Source: Planctomycetota bacterium
Lineage (GTDB): Bacteria; Planctomycetota; Planctomycetia; Gemmatales; Gemmataceae
Assembly (NCBI GenBank): GCA_021413735.1
Contig: JAIOPV010000140.1
Coordinates: 1-47,220 of the forward strand
Direction of reading: 5' to 3'
DNA length: 47,220 nucleotides
Numbering within the stretch: position 1 is the first letter of the stretch; every line of letters starts with the position of its first letter. The notes under the pieces are model-generated. The model worked only from the letters and a program-made list of their open reading frames with translations, had not been told where the DNA came from and made no database searches. This document shows, piece after piece, positions 8,696 to 15,312 of the stretch. The position numbers were made by a program, and so were the translations under genes.

Positions 8696-8701
8696 CCATC
8701 A

Positions 8702-8758
8702 TCCGAGCCCGAGCGCCAGCGAGGTAACGCTTATCCCTCGCTGGCGCTCGGGCTCGGA
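8702..8758. repeat. Perfect 23 bp palindrome after PSCyt gene
   Basis: Arms at 8702-8724 and 8736-8758 are perfect reverse complements around an 11-base loop; core CGAGCGCCAGCGAGG. It starts 7 bases after the upstream stop and ends 41 bases before the DUF1501 start. There is no T-run, so it is not a classic terminator. It may be a dispersed palindrome that stabilises or partly terminates the mRNA. Confidence 0.88.
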
Positions 8759-8798
8759 CCAACGCACCCAACATACCCCAACATTCACGGAGCCCGAT

Positions 8799-10238
8799 AT
8801 GTTCACTCGTCGTCAATTGCTCCAATCGACCTCGTCCGGTTTCGGCTACCTCGCGTTCGCGGCTCTCGCACAGGAACAGGCCGCACGCGCTTCCTCCGAA
8901 GCCGCGACGAATCCGCTTTCACCGAAGAAGCCGCACTTCCCCGCGAAGGCCAAGCGGGTCATCTTCCTGTGCATGGATGGTGCCCCGAGCCACGTCGATA
9001 CGTTCGACTACAAGCCCAAACTCACCGCCGACGACGGCAAGGCCGCACCCGCTCGTCGTGGCGTGTTCGGTGGCGGCAAGCTAATGGGGTCGCCGTTCAA
9101 GTTCGAGAAGCACGGCGACAGTGGCATGTGGATCAGCGAACTCTTCCCCGAACTGGCCAAGCACGCCGACAAGTTGTGCATGCTCAACGGGATGCACACC
9201 GACCTGCCGAACCACCCGCAGGCGTTCCTCCAGATGCACTGCGGCATCTTCCAGTCACCGCGACCGAGTTTCGGAGCGTGGGTGCTCTACGGCCTCGGCA
9301 CCGAGAACGCGAACTTGCCGGGCTTCATCACGCTCAGCCCGCCACAGAACAACGGTGGCCCCGTGAACTACGGTGCGTCGTTCCTGCCCGCGATGTATCA
9401 GGGCACGAAGATCGGTCGCGGCGGGTTCGGTCCGGGTGGCGGTGGCAGCCAGCAAGTGAGCAACCTCAAGAACCCGAAACTGACGCTGAACGCCCAACGC
9501 GAACAGCTCGATTTCGTGCAATCGTTAAACCAGAACGCTCTCGAAGAGGTCGGCACGAACCCCGAGATCGAGGGGCTGATTTCGTCGTATGAGCTGGCGT
9601 TCCGGATGCAGGGCGAGTTGCCGAAACTGCTCGACACCAGCAACGAAACGGCCGCGACGCTGAAGATGTACGGCATCGAAGGCGGTGGCGGTGGGCGTCC
9701 GATGGGTCCAGGCGGCTTCGGGCCGATGGGCGGCGGGCGTGGCGGTTTCGGTCAGCAATGTCTGCTCGCCCGGCGACTCATCGAAGCTGGCGTGCGGTTC
9801 GTCGAGATCACGATGCCGGGTTGGGATCATCACCGCAATCTGAAAGACGCCCTCACGAACAGTTGCAGTGCGATCGACAAGCCCATCGCCGGGTTGCTCG
9901 CGGACCTGAAGCAGAAGGACATGCTGAAGGACACGCTCGTGATTTGGGGCGGCGAGTTCGGTCGCACGCCGTCGGGTCAGGGCGATGGCCGCGACCACAA
10001 CGCGAAAGGCTACACGATGTGGATGGCCGGCGGCGGCGTGAAGGGCGGTTACACGCACGGCAAGACCGACGATTACGGCTTCGAGGCGGTTGAAGGCAAA
10101 ACGCACGTTCACGACTGGCACGCAACCGTGCTGCATTTGCTGGGCTTCGATCACGAAAAGCTTGTGTACAAGCACGCCGGTCGAGAAATGCGTTTGACCG
10201 ACACCAAGGGGAACGTCGTCAAGGAAATCGTGGCGTAA
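8799..10238 (+). CDS. DUF1501 (sulfatase-like) exported protein
   Basis: Predicted 479-residue protein of the DUF1501 family, which has an alkaline phosphatase/sulfatase-like fold and usually follows a DUF1549/DUF1553 gene in planctomycetes. The N-terminus MFTRRQLLQSTSSGFGY is a Tat-type signal. Family motifs include FLCMDGAPSHVDTFDYKP (about 52-70), RRLIEAGVRFVEITMPGWDHH, and the C-terminal VIWGGEFGRTP, DHNAKGYTMWMAGGGVKGG and LHLLGFDHEKL. Two Gly-rich insertions (GRGGFGPGGGG, GGGGRPMGPGGFG) are low-complexity. The start at 8799 has CGGAG upstream and a proper signal; the open frame extends further up but without homology. The enzymatic activity of the family is unproven. Confidence 0.93.
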   Translation: MFTRRQLLQSTSSGFGYLAFAALAQEQAARASSEAATNPLSPKKPHFPAKAKRVIFLCMDGAPSHVDTFDYKPKLTADDGKAAPARRGVFGGGKLMGSPFKFEKHGDSGMWISELFPELAKHADKLCMLNGMHTDLPNHPQAFLQMHCGIFQSPRPSFGAWVLYGLGTENANLPGFITLSPPQNNGGPVNYGASFLPAMYQGTKIGRGGFGPGGGGSQQVSNLKNPKLTLNAQREQLDFVQSLNQNALEEVGTNPEIEGLISSYELAFRMQGELPKLLDTSNETAATLKMYGIEGGGGGRPMGPGGFGPMGGGRGGFGQQCLLARRLIEAGVRFVEITMPGWDHHRNLKDALTNSCSAIDKPIAGLLADLKQKDMLKDTLVIWGGEFGRTPSGQGDGRDHNAKGYTMWMAGGGVKGGYTHGKTDDYGFEAVEGKTHVHDWHATVLHLLGFDHEKLVYKHAGREMRLTDTKGNVVKEIVA

Positions 10239-10251
10239 TCACGTCACCGCG

Positions 10252-10305
10252 TTTAGCGGTGGTCCCAACGGGACCACCCGCCGCCCCGTTGGGACCACCG
10301 CTAAA
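10252..10305. repeat. Perfect 21 bp palindrome after DUF1501 gene
   Basis: TTTAGCGGTGGTCCCAACGG plus one G at 10252-10272 is the exact reverse complement of 10285-10305, around a 12-base loop. It starts 14 bases after the DUF1501 stop and lies 66 bases before the next gene. The sequence is unrelated to the other palindromes here. Confidence 0.88.
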
Positions 10306-10371
10306 TGTGAAACCCCGCACCGTGTTCGCGGGTATCATCTCACAACGCTCCTTCGTTCACGGAACCGACCC

Positions 10372-12198
10372 ATGCGTTTGCTTGCGCTCGCTTTCACGTT
10401 CACCGTCGGCATTGCGGCCGCACAAGAACCCAAGAAGAACCCGTTCCGCGATGGCACTGGCAAGGGCGTCTCCGAATCCGACGCGACCAAACCCGATCCC
10501 ACACAAGCCACAAAGCCTGACCCCGTGAAGAACCCGCCCAAGGTGCTGCGGGCTTCCGAAGCAGGCGTCGGCAAGCTCATCCCTGATGTTGCGTTCACCG
10601 ACCTCGCGGGCAAGGCCGGCAAGTTGTCCGACGTCAAGAGCGAGAAACTTACCATCGTCGCGTTCACGAACACGACCTGTCCGCTGTGCAAGAAGTACTC
10701 TCCCGTACTCGCTCGCATCGAAAAGGAATACGCAGCGAAGGGCGTCAGCTTCCTGTTCGTGAACCCCACCGCAACCGACAAGCCCGACAGTTCCGCGTTC
10801 GCAGGTCGCTACGTTCACGACACCGACGGCAAGCTCACCGCAGCGTTCGGGGCGACTTCCACCACGGAAGTGATCGTTCTCGATGCGGCACGTACAGTCG
10901 TGTATCGCGGTGCGGTCGACGACCAGTATGGCCTCGGCTACTCGCTCGACGCCGCCCGCAACAAATACCTCACGGCCGCTCTCGATGACGCTCTCGCGGG
11001 GAAGCTGCCCACGATCGCGGCGACCACCGCTCCGGGTTGTGCCCTCGAACCGGACGCTGCCAAGGCTCCCGCTGTTGCAATGACCTATCACGCACGCATC
11101 GAACGCATCGTGCAAGCGAACTGCGTCGAGTGTCACCGTGCCGGGGGTGTCGGGCCATTCTCGCTCGACACCTACGAAGATGTCGTGAGCCACAAGGGAG
11201 CCATCAAGAAGGTCGTCGATACCGGAACGATGCCGCCGTGGTTCGCGGTTCACGCCAAGGTCGAACATTCACCGTTCGCCAACGACCGCAGCCTGACCCC
11301 CACCGATAAGAAAGACCTGCTCGCGTTCCTCTCGGGCGACATGAAGAAGGGCGACCCCGCCGACGCTCCCCTGCCCCGCAAGTACGAGTCTGGCTGGCTC
11401 ATTGGCAAGCCCGACGCGACGTTCCAGTTGCCGAAGCCGGTCGCGATCAAGGCCGAGGGCACGATGCCTTATCAGCACATCAAGGTCGAAACCGACTTCG
11501 AGGAAGACCGCTGGGTGCAGGCTCTCGAAGTGCAACCGACGGCTCGCGAAGTGACTCACCATGTGCTGGTGTTCGCAACTCCGAAGGGGGCCCGAGTGGG
11601 TGGCGAAGCGGCTGGGTTCTTCGCGGTGTACGTGCCGGGCAACAACTCGCTCATCTACCCCGACGGCTACGCGAAGAAGCTCCCGAAGGGAGCAACGCTG
11701 CACTTCCAGATGCACTACACGCCGAACGGGAAGGCGACGACCGACCAAACGAAGATCGGCATGGTGTTCGCCAAGCAAGCGCCACGGCACGAGGTGTTTG
11801 TCGCGGGCATCTCGAACCACCAGTTCACCATCCCCGCAGGCGACGAAAACTACCGCGTCGAAGCGAAGATTCCGGTGCCGTTCGACGCGAAGGTGCTGGC
11901 TCTGTTCCCGCACGCACACCTGCGGGGCAAGGCCGCGAAGTACGAGATCAAGACGCCCGACGGCAAGACGACCACGCTGCTCGATGTGCCGCGATACGAC
12001 TTCAACTGGCAGCTTCAGTATCGCTTCACGGACCCGGTGACGGCACCACGCGGCAGTTCGATCAGCTACACGGCGTGGTACGATAACAGCGACAAGAACC
12101 CCGCGAACCCTGATCCGAAGAAGGCCGTGCGTTGGGGTCCGCAAACCTACGAAGAGATGCACTTGGGGTATCTGGAGTTTGTCCTCGATCGGAAGTAA
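10372..12198 (+). CDS. Redoxin + cytochrome c + PHM-like copper monooxygenase fusion
   Basis: Predicted 608-residue exported protein with three modules. Residues 1-18 are a signal peptide. About 65-215 is a thioredoxin/AhpC-like redoxin with CPLC at 103-106. About 235-325 has a heme c site, CVECH at 251-255, with Met287 in GTMPPW as a possible axial ligand. About 345-605 resembles the copper type II ascorbate-dependent monooxygenase (PHM/DBH) fold: His396-His397 in THHVLVF, His448 in FQMHYTP, His514/His516 in FPHAHLRG, and Met596 in EEMHLGY match the expected CuH and CuM ligand sets. It could couple thiol or heme electrons to a copper hydroxylation, but the substrate is unknown. Third gene of the run after PSCyt and DUF1501. 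Confidence 0.88.
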   Translation: MRLLALAFTFTVGIAAAQEPKKNPFRDGTGKGVSESDATKPDPTQATKPDPVKNPPKVLRASEAGVGKLIPDVAFTDLAGKAGKLSDVKSEKLTIVAFTNTTCPLCKKYSPVLARIEKEYAAKGVSFLFVNPTATDKPDSSAFAGRYVHDTDGKLTAAFGATSTTEVIVLDAARTVVYRGAVDDQYGLGYSLDAARNKYLTAALDDALAGKLPTIAATTAPGCALEPDAAKAPAVAMTYHARIERIVQANCVECHRAGGVGPFSLDTYEDVVSHKGAIKKVVDTGTMPPWFAVHAKVEHSPFANDRSLTPTDKKDLLAFLSGDMKKGDPADAPLPRKYESGWLIGKPDATFQLPKPVAIKAEGTMPYQHIKVETDFEEDRWVQALEVQPTAREVTHHVLVFATPKGARVGGEAAGFFAVYVPGNNSLIYPDGYAKKLPKGATLHFQMHYTPNGKATTDQTKIGMVFAKQAPRHEVFVAGISNHQFTIPAGDENYRVEAKIPVPFDAKVLALFPHAHLRGKAAKYEIKTPDGKTTTLLDVPRYDFNWQLQYRFTDPVTAPRGSSISYTAWYDNSDKNPANPDPKKAVRWGPQTYEEMHLGYLEFVLDRK

Positions 12199-12212
12199 AC
12201 CGGAATCGGGTT

Positions 12213-12260
12213 TTGCCGCTTGCGGCGTCGCGCTCCTGAGCGCGACGCCGCAAGCGGCAA
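12213..12260. repeat. Perfect 23 bp palindrome between convergent genes
   Basis: Arms 12213-12235 and 12238-12260 are exact reverse complements separated by two bases (core CCGCTTGCGGCGTCGCG). It fills the gap between the copper-fusion gene (stop at 12198) and the CoaB-like gene, whose stop codon begins at 12261. It shares its core with the element inside the glycosyltransferase gene, so this is a repeat family. Position suggests a two-way transcript end. Confidence 0.9.
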
Positions 12261-12944
12261 TCACTTCCGAATCCCCTCCATCCGATCGAGCAGGTAGTCG
12301 GCCAACTCGGCGCGTGTCACGCGCCGGTATCCACTTGGTCCGGCTCCCACGATCGCCCACTCCTTCATCCCCTCCAGCGTGTTCGCCGACATCAGATCGG
12401 CCGACGAATGCACGCGAGCATTCTCCGCAACCGTCAGCAGTTCCGTCTCTGTCAGCCCCACTTCCAGCTTGAACTTCACCAGCACGCCCGCGAAGCCCCA
12501 CACGGAACGGATCTTGTCCACGAGCTTCGGCGTCGGCGTCAGCTTCAGCCACAGTTCTGCGTGCGAACTCTTCACTTTCCCAGCGGACACATTCTCGAAC
12601 TTGCCGTCGGCGTGAGTGAACGCACCTGCCACGCGGTAATCGCTCACCGCTGCCGCGTGAATCACAGCGTCGAACTTGCCCGTGATCAGTTCTTCGCTCA
12701 TCGCCAAGTCGAGATCGTCGAACGTGCGATACGGGCGAACACGCCAATCGGGAGCCGATCGTACACGGGCTGAGGGAATCGAATCGAGAACCCCAGGGTG
12801 CGACGTCAGTAGCGTGATCGCGTGACCGCGTTCAAATGCCCGGCTGGCGATCTGTCCGCCCGTGCGACCGGTAAAGATGTTCGTGATGCAACGCACATCG
12901 TCTACGGGCGTCTGCGTGTTTCCGGCCGTCACGAGGATGTTCAT
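12261..12944 (-). CDS. Phosphopantothenoylcysteine synthetase-like (CoaB domain) protein
   Basis: Predicted 227-residue stand-alone DFP/CoaB-type protein. CoaB joins cysteine to 4'-phosphopantothenate in coenzyme A synthesis. Visible are the N-terminal NILVTAGNTQTPVDDVR with ITNIFTGRTG (nucleotide-binding loop), HAAAVSDYRV near 97-106, GKVKSS, the ptp-type TPTPKLVDKI, LVKFKLE and SANT near 179. Most bacteria fuse CoaB to CoaC (decarboxylase); here the CoaC half is absent and should be encoded elsewhere. The start at 12944 is the only good ATG; no clear ribosome site precedes it. The coaX gene at 44052 belongs to the same pathway but is far away. Confidence 0.8.
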   Translation of the reverse strand: MNILVTAGNTQTPVDDVRCITNIFTGRTGGQIASRAFERGHAITLLTSHPGVLDSIPSARVRSAPDWRVRPYRTFDDLDLAMSEELITGKFDAVIHAAAVSDYRVAGAFTHADGKFENVSAGKVKSSHAELWLKLTPTPKLVDKIRSVWGFAGVLVKFKLEVGLTETELLTVAENARVHSSADLMSANTLEGMKEWAIVGAGPSGYRRVTRAELADYLLDRMEGIRK

Positions 12945-13090
12945 GGTCTCTGCTCGATCGGTTTGCGGGTGAACCTCCTGTTAGATGTAGCCCGCAGCGA
13001 TTTGGTGACACGCCCCAGTCAGCGGGTTACACTTCAATTCATAGACCCTCGTCCGCGGTTTCTCCTGCCAACTCTTACCCGGAAGCTGCC

Positions 13091-14353
13091 ATGTCGCGAT
13101 TCGTCATCCCGGTGCTTGGCCTCGTCCTGTGCATCGCATCTGCCCAAGCTGATAACTGGCCCGCCTGGCGAGGAGCCACCGGGCAAGGCTATGTCGAAGA
13201 GAAAAACCTTCCCTTGAAATGGAGCGCCAAGGAGAACGTGAAGTGGAAGGTGGCGATGGCCGATCAGACCAATTCAACTCCGATCATCTGGGGCGACAAG
13301 ATCTTCATCACCCAGGCAAACAAGGGCGGAACCGTTCGCAGTTTGTTGTGTCTCGCGAAGGCCGACGGCAAGGAAATCTGGAAGAAAGACGTCGCCTACG
13401 ACGCGAAGGAAAAGAACTGGAATGAGTCGTGGTACTGCAATGCATCAGCCACCACCGACGGCGAGCGAGTGGTCGCGTGCTTCGGCTCAGCGGGCGTCTA
13501 CTGCTACGATTTCGAGGGCAAAGAGATCTGGAAGCGAACCGATCTCGGCAAGTGGGAACATCCGTTCGGCAACGGTGCTTCCCCGATTCTGCACGGCGAC
13601 AACGTGATTCAGTGGTGCGGTCCGAACGACGGCAAGGGCGACAACTATCTCCTGGCGATGAAGAAGAAGACGGGCGAAACGGTCTGGCGACATGACGAAA
13701 CTTACGGTTCGTGGAGCACGCCGGTCATCGCGAAGGTTGACGGCAAGGATCAACTCCTCCTCGGGCAATCTCGCGATGTGAAATCTGCTCCCGAGGCGAA
13801 GTGGGGCTCGTTGAAGGGCATCGACCCAAAGACGGGATCGGATCTCTGGTCGTGTCAGGGGTTGAACAGTTACGTTTACACATCGGCGTTGTTCGGGGAC
13901 GGCGTAGCTGTGGGAATGTCTGGGTACGGTGGTTCGTCGTTGGCCGTGAAGCTCGGCGGCACCGGCGACATCACGAAAGATCGACTCTGGATGCACCCGA
14001 AGCCTGCTGGTCAGCGAGTCGGTTCCGGCATGATCGTCGGCGAGCACGTCTACATGGTCGATGAGGGCGGCCTCGCCCACTGCTACGAACTGAAGACTGG
14101 CAAGGATTTGTGGGATAGCGAAAAGCTCAAGGGGCAAACCTGGGGGTCGATGATCCATTCCGACGGGCGGCTCTATTTGCTGATGAAAAACGGCGACACG
14201 GTGGTTCTCGCCGCGAAGCCGAAGTTCGAGCAGTTGGCGTACAACACTCTCGGGCCTGGAGAGCAAACCAACTCCTCCATCGCCGTCTCCGATGGCGAAC
14301 TGTTCATCCGGACGTTCAAGAACCTCTACTGCATCAGCGAGAAGAAGAAATGA
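13091..14353 (+). CDS. Exported PQQ-type beta-propeller protein
   Basis: Predicted 420-residue protein with a signal peptide (MSRFVIPVLGLVLCIASAQA) and a beta-propeller of PQQ/BamB-like blades. Repeated units are recognisable by ADGKEIWKKD, EGKEIWKRTD, KTGETVWRHD, KTGSDLWSCQ and KTGKDLWDSE (a W about every 50 residues). Mature N-terminus DNWPAWRGATGQG is the usual opening of planctomycete outer-membrane-type PQQ-repeat proteins. No dehydrogenase active-site motif is visible, so a binding or scaffold role is more likely than PQQ catalysis. It is followed 46 bases later by the HD-domain gene on the same strand. Confidence 0.88.
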   Translation: MSRFVIPVLGLVLCIASAQADNWPAWRGATGQGYVEEKNLPLKWSAKENVKWKVAMADQTNSTPIIWGDKIFITQANKGGTVRSLLCLAKADGKEIWKKDVAYDAKEKNWNESWYCNASATTDGERVVACFGSAGVYCYDFEGKEIWKRTDLGKWEHPFGNGASPILHGDNVIQWCGPNDGKGDNYLLAMKKKTGETVWRHDETYGSWSTPVIAKVDGKDQLLLGQSRDVKSAPEAKWGSLKGIDPKTGSDLWSCQGLNSYVYTSALFGDGVAVGMSGYGGSSLAVKLGGTGDITKDRLWMHPKPAGQRVGSGMIVGEHVYMVDEGGLAHCYELKTGKDLWDSEKLKGQTWGSMIHSDGRLYLLMKNGDTVVLAAKPKFEQLAYNTLGPGEQTNSSIAVSDGELFIRTFKNLYCISEKKK

Positions 14354-14399
14354 TTGCGGTGTCCAACGAGTTCCACCCTACATCCTGCCGCGACTTCCC

Positions 14400-15056
14400 A
14401 TGATCTCACCCGAACGACTCGATTCCATGCAGGGTGGCTGGGTGCGATTACTCGAACGCTTCGGCGTCACGCCGGCCGAGGCGTATCCGCCATTCGATGA
14501 ACTCGTCGCTGCGTACACCGCCCCCGACCGACACTACCACAACCTCGAACATCTGGCCGAGATGTTCCGGGTTGCCGGTCGCCTCGCGGCTCATACCGAA
14601 GACCCCGCCGCGGTTCAACTGGCGATTTGGTTTCACGATGCCGTGTACGATCCGCGTGCGAAGGACAGCGAAGCACGCAGCGCAGACCTCGCGAGCAAAC
14701 TTCTCGGCAACGTCGGCGTTCCTACGGCGACAATCGAGAAGGTCGCGCGGCTGGTGCGCGCGACGGCTCATCTTCTGCCGACCGAACCGATCGCTGATGG
14801 CGATACGGCTGTGCTGCTCGATGCCGATCTCGCAATCCTGGGAGCATCGGAGGAACGCTATCGCCGCTACGCGGCAGACATTCGCCGGGAGTATGCGTTT
14901 GTGCCAGATGCCGATTACCGTGCCGGGCGTGCGGGTGTGCTGAAGAAATTCCTGGCTCGACCGCGAATCTTCCTGCATCAAGTGCTGGTCGATGAAGGCG
15001 AAGAACGCGCTCGTGCAAACCTGTCGGCGGAGCTGCTGGAACTGAGCGGTTCGTGA
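14400..15056 (+). CDS. HD-superfamily metal-dependent phosphohydrolase
   Basis: Predicted 218-residue cytoplasmic protein of the 'predicted metal-dependent HD phosphohydrolase' family. Metal-binding residues are in RHYHNLEHL (44-52, with His47 and His51) and WFHDAVYD (77-84, HD at 79-80). A later LLDADLAILG supplies another acidic ligand. Family members may act on nucleotides or phosphorylated small molecules; the substrate here is unknown. The ATG at 14400 begins at the homologous region, and 36 residues of open frame upstream overlap the previous gene and are unlikely to be translated. Probably co-transcribed with the beta-propeller gene. Confidence 0.82.
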   Translation: MISPERLDSMQGGWVRLLERFGVTPAEAYPPFDELVAAYTAPDRHYHNLEHLAEMFRVAGRLAAHTEDPAAVQLAIWFHDAVYDPRAKDSEARSADLASKLLGNVGVPTATIEKVARLVRATAHLLPTEPIADGDTAVLLDADLAILGASEERYRRYAADIRREYAFVPDADYRAGRAGVLKKFLARPRIFLHQVLVDEGEERARANLSAELLELSGS

Positions 15057-15082
15057 GGGCAATTTTGCGTTCTGGTTACGGC

Positions 15083-15111
15083 TTGTCAGCCTTCGGATGT
15101 GTTGTTATAGT
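15083..15111 (+). promoter_or_regulatory. Promoter of tRNA-Gln
   Basis: TTGTCA (15083-15088) and TATAGT (15106-15111) are separated by 17 bases, an almost ideal sigma-70-type promoter. Transcription would start near 15118, about 58 bases before the mature tRNA. Confidence 0.7.
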
Positions 15112-15175
15112 TTGGGTAGGTCAGCGGAGCTTTTGGGGTTGGCCACGAGGGTGGCTGAGTCTGAATTGCTCGCAT

Positions 15176-15246
15176 TACCCGATAGTGTAACGGTAGCACA
15201 AGAGATTCTGATTCTCTTCGTCTAGGTTCAAATCCTAGTCGGGTAA
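15176..15246 (+). tRNA. tRNA-Gln (anticodon CUG)
   Basis: Full cloverleaf of 71 nt. The acceptor stem pairs TACCCGA (15176-15182) with TCGGGTA (15239-15245), with discriminator A at 15246. The D-arm contains GTGTAACGGTAGCAC. The anticodon stem AGAGA/TCTCT holds loop TTCTGAT with anticodon CTG at its centre, reading CAG. The T-arm is CTAGG-TTCAAAT-CCTAG. The terminal CCA is not encoded. It has its own promoter upstream and a terminator directly downstream. Confidence 0.95.
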
Positions 15247-15258
15247 CTCCAAAACCTG

Positions 15259-15302
15259 AACAAGGCCCGCCGTAACCTCGGGTTACAGCGGGCCTTGTTT
15301 AG
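15259..15302 (+). terminator. Strong hairpin terminator after tRNA-Gln, probably two-way
   Basis: AACAAGGCCCGC (from 15259) pairs with GCGGGCCTTGTT (to 15299), extended by GTAACC/GGTTAC around a TCG loop; 18 of 19 positions pair. A short T-run follows on the plus strand. It lies between the tRNA and the end of the convergent DM9 gene (stop at 15313) and can serve both. Confidence 0.85.
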
Positions 15303-15312
15303 TTCCGGGCGG

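Noticed and set aside
11269-12747. 492-codon open frame crossing the copper-fusion gene, the palindrome and the CoaB-like gene
   Set aside because: It overlaps two well-supported genes and runs through a hairpin; product composition is not protein-like.
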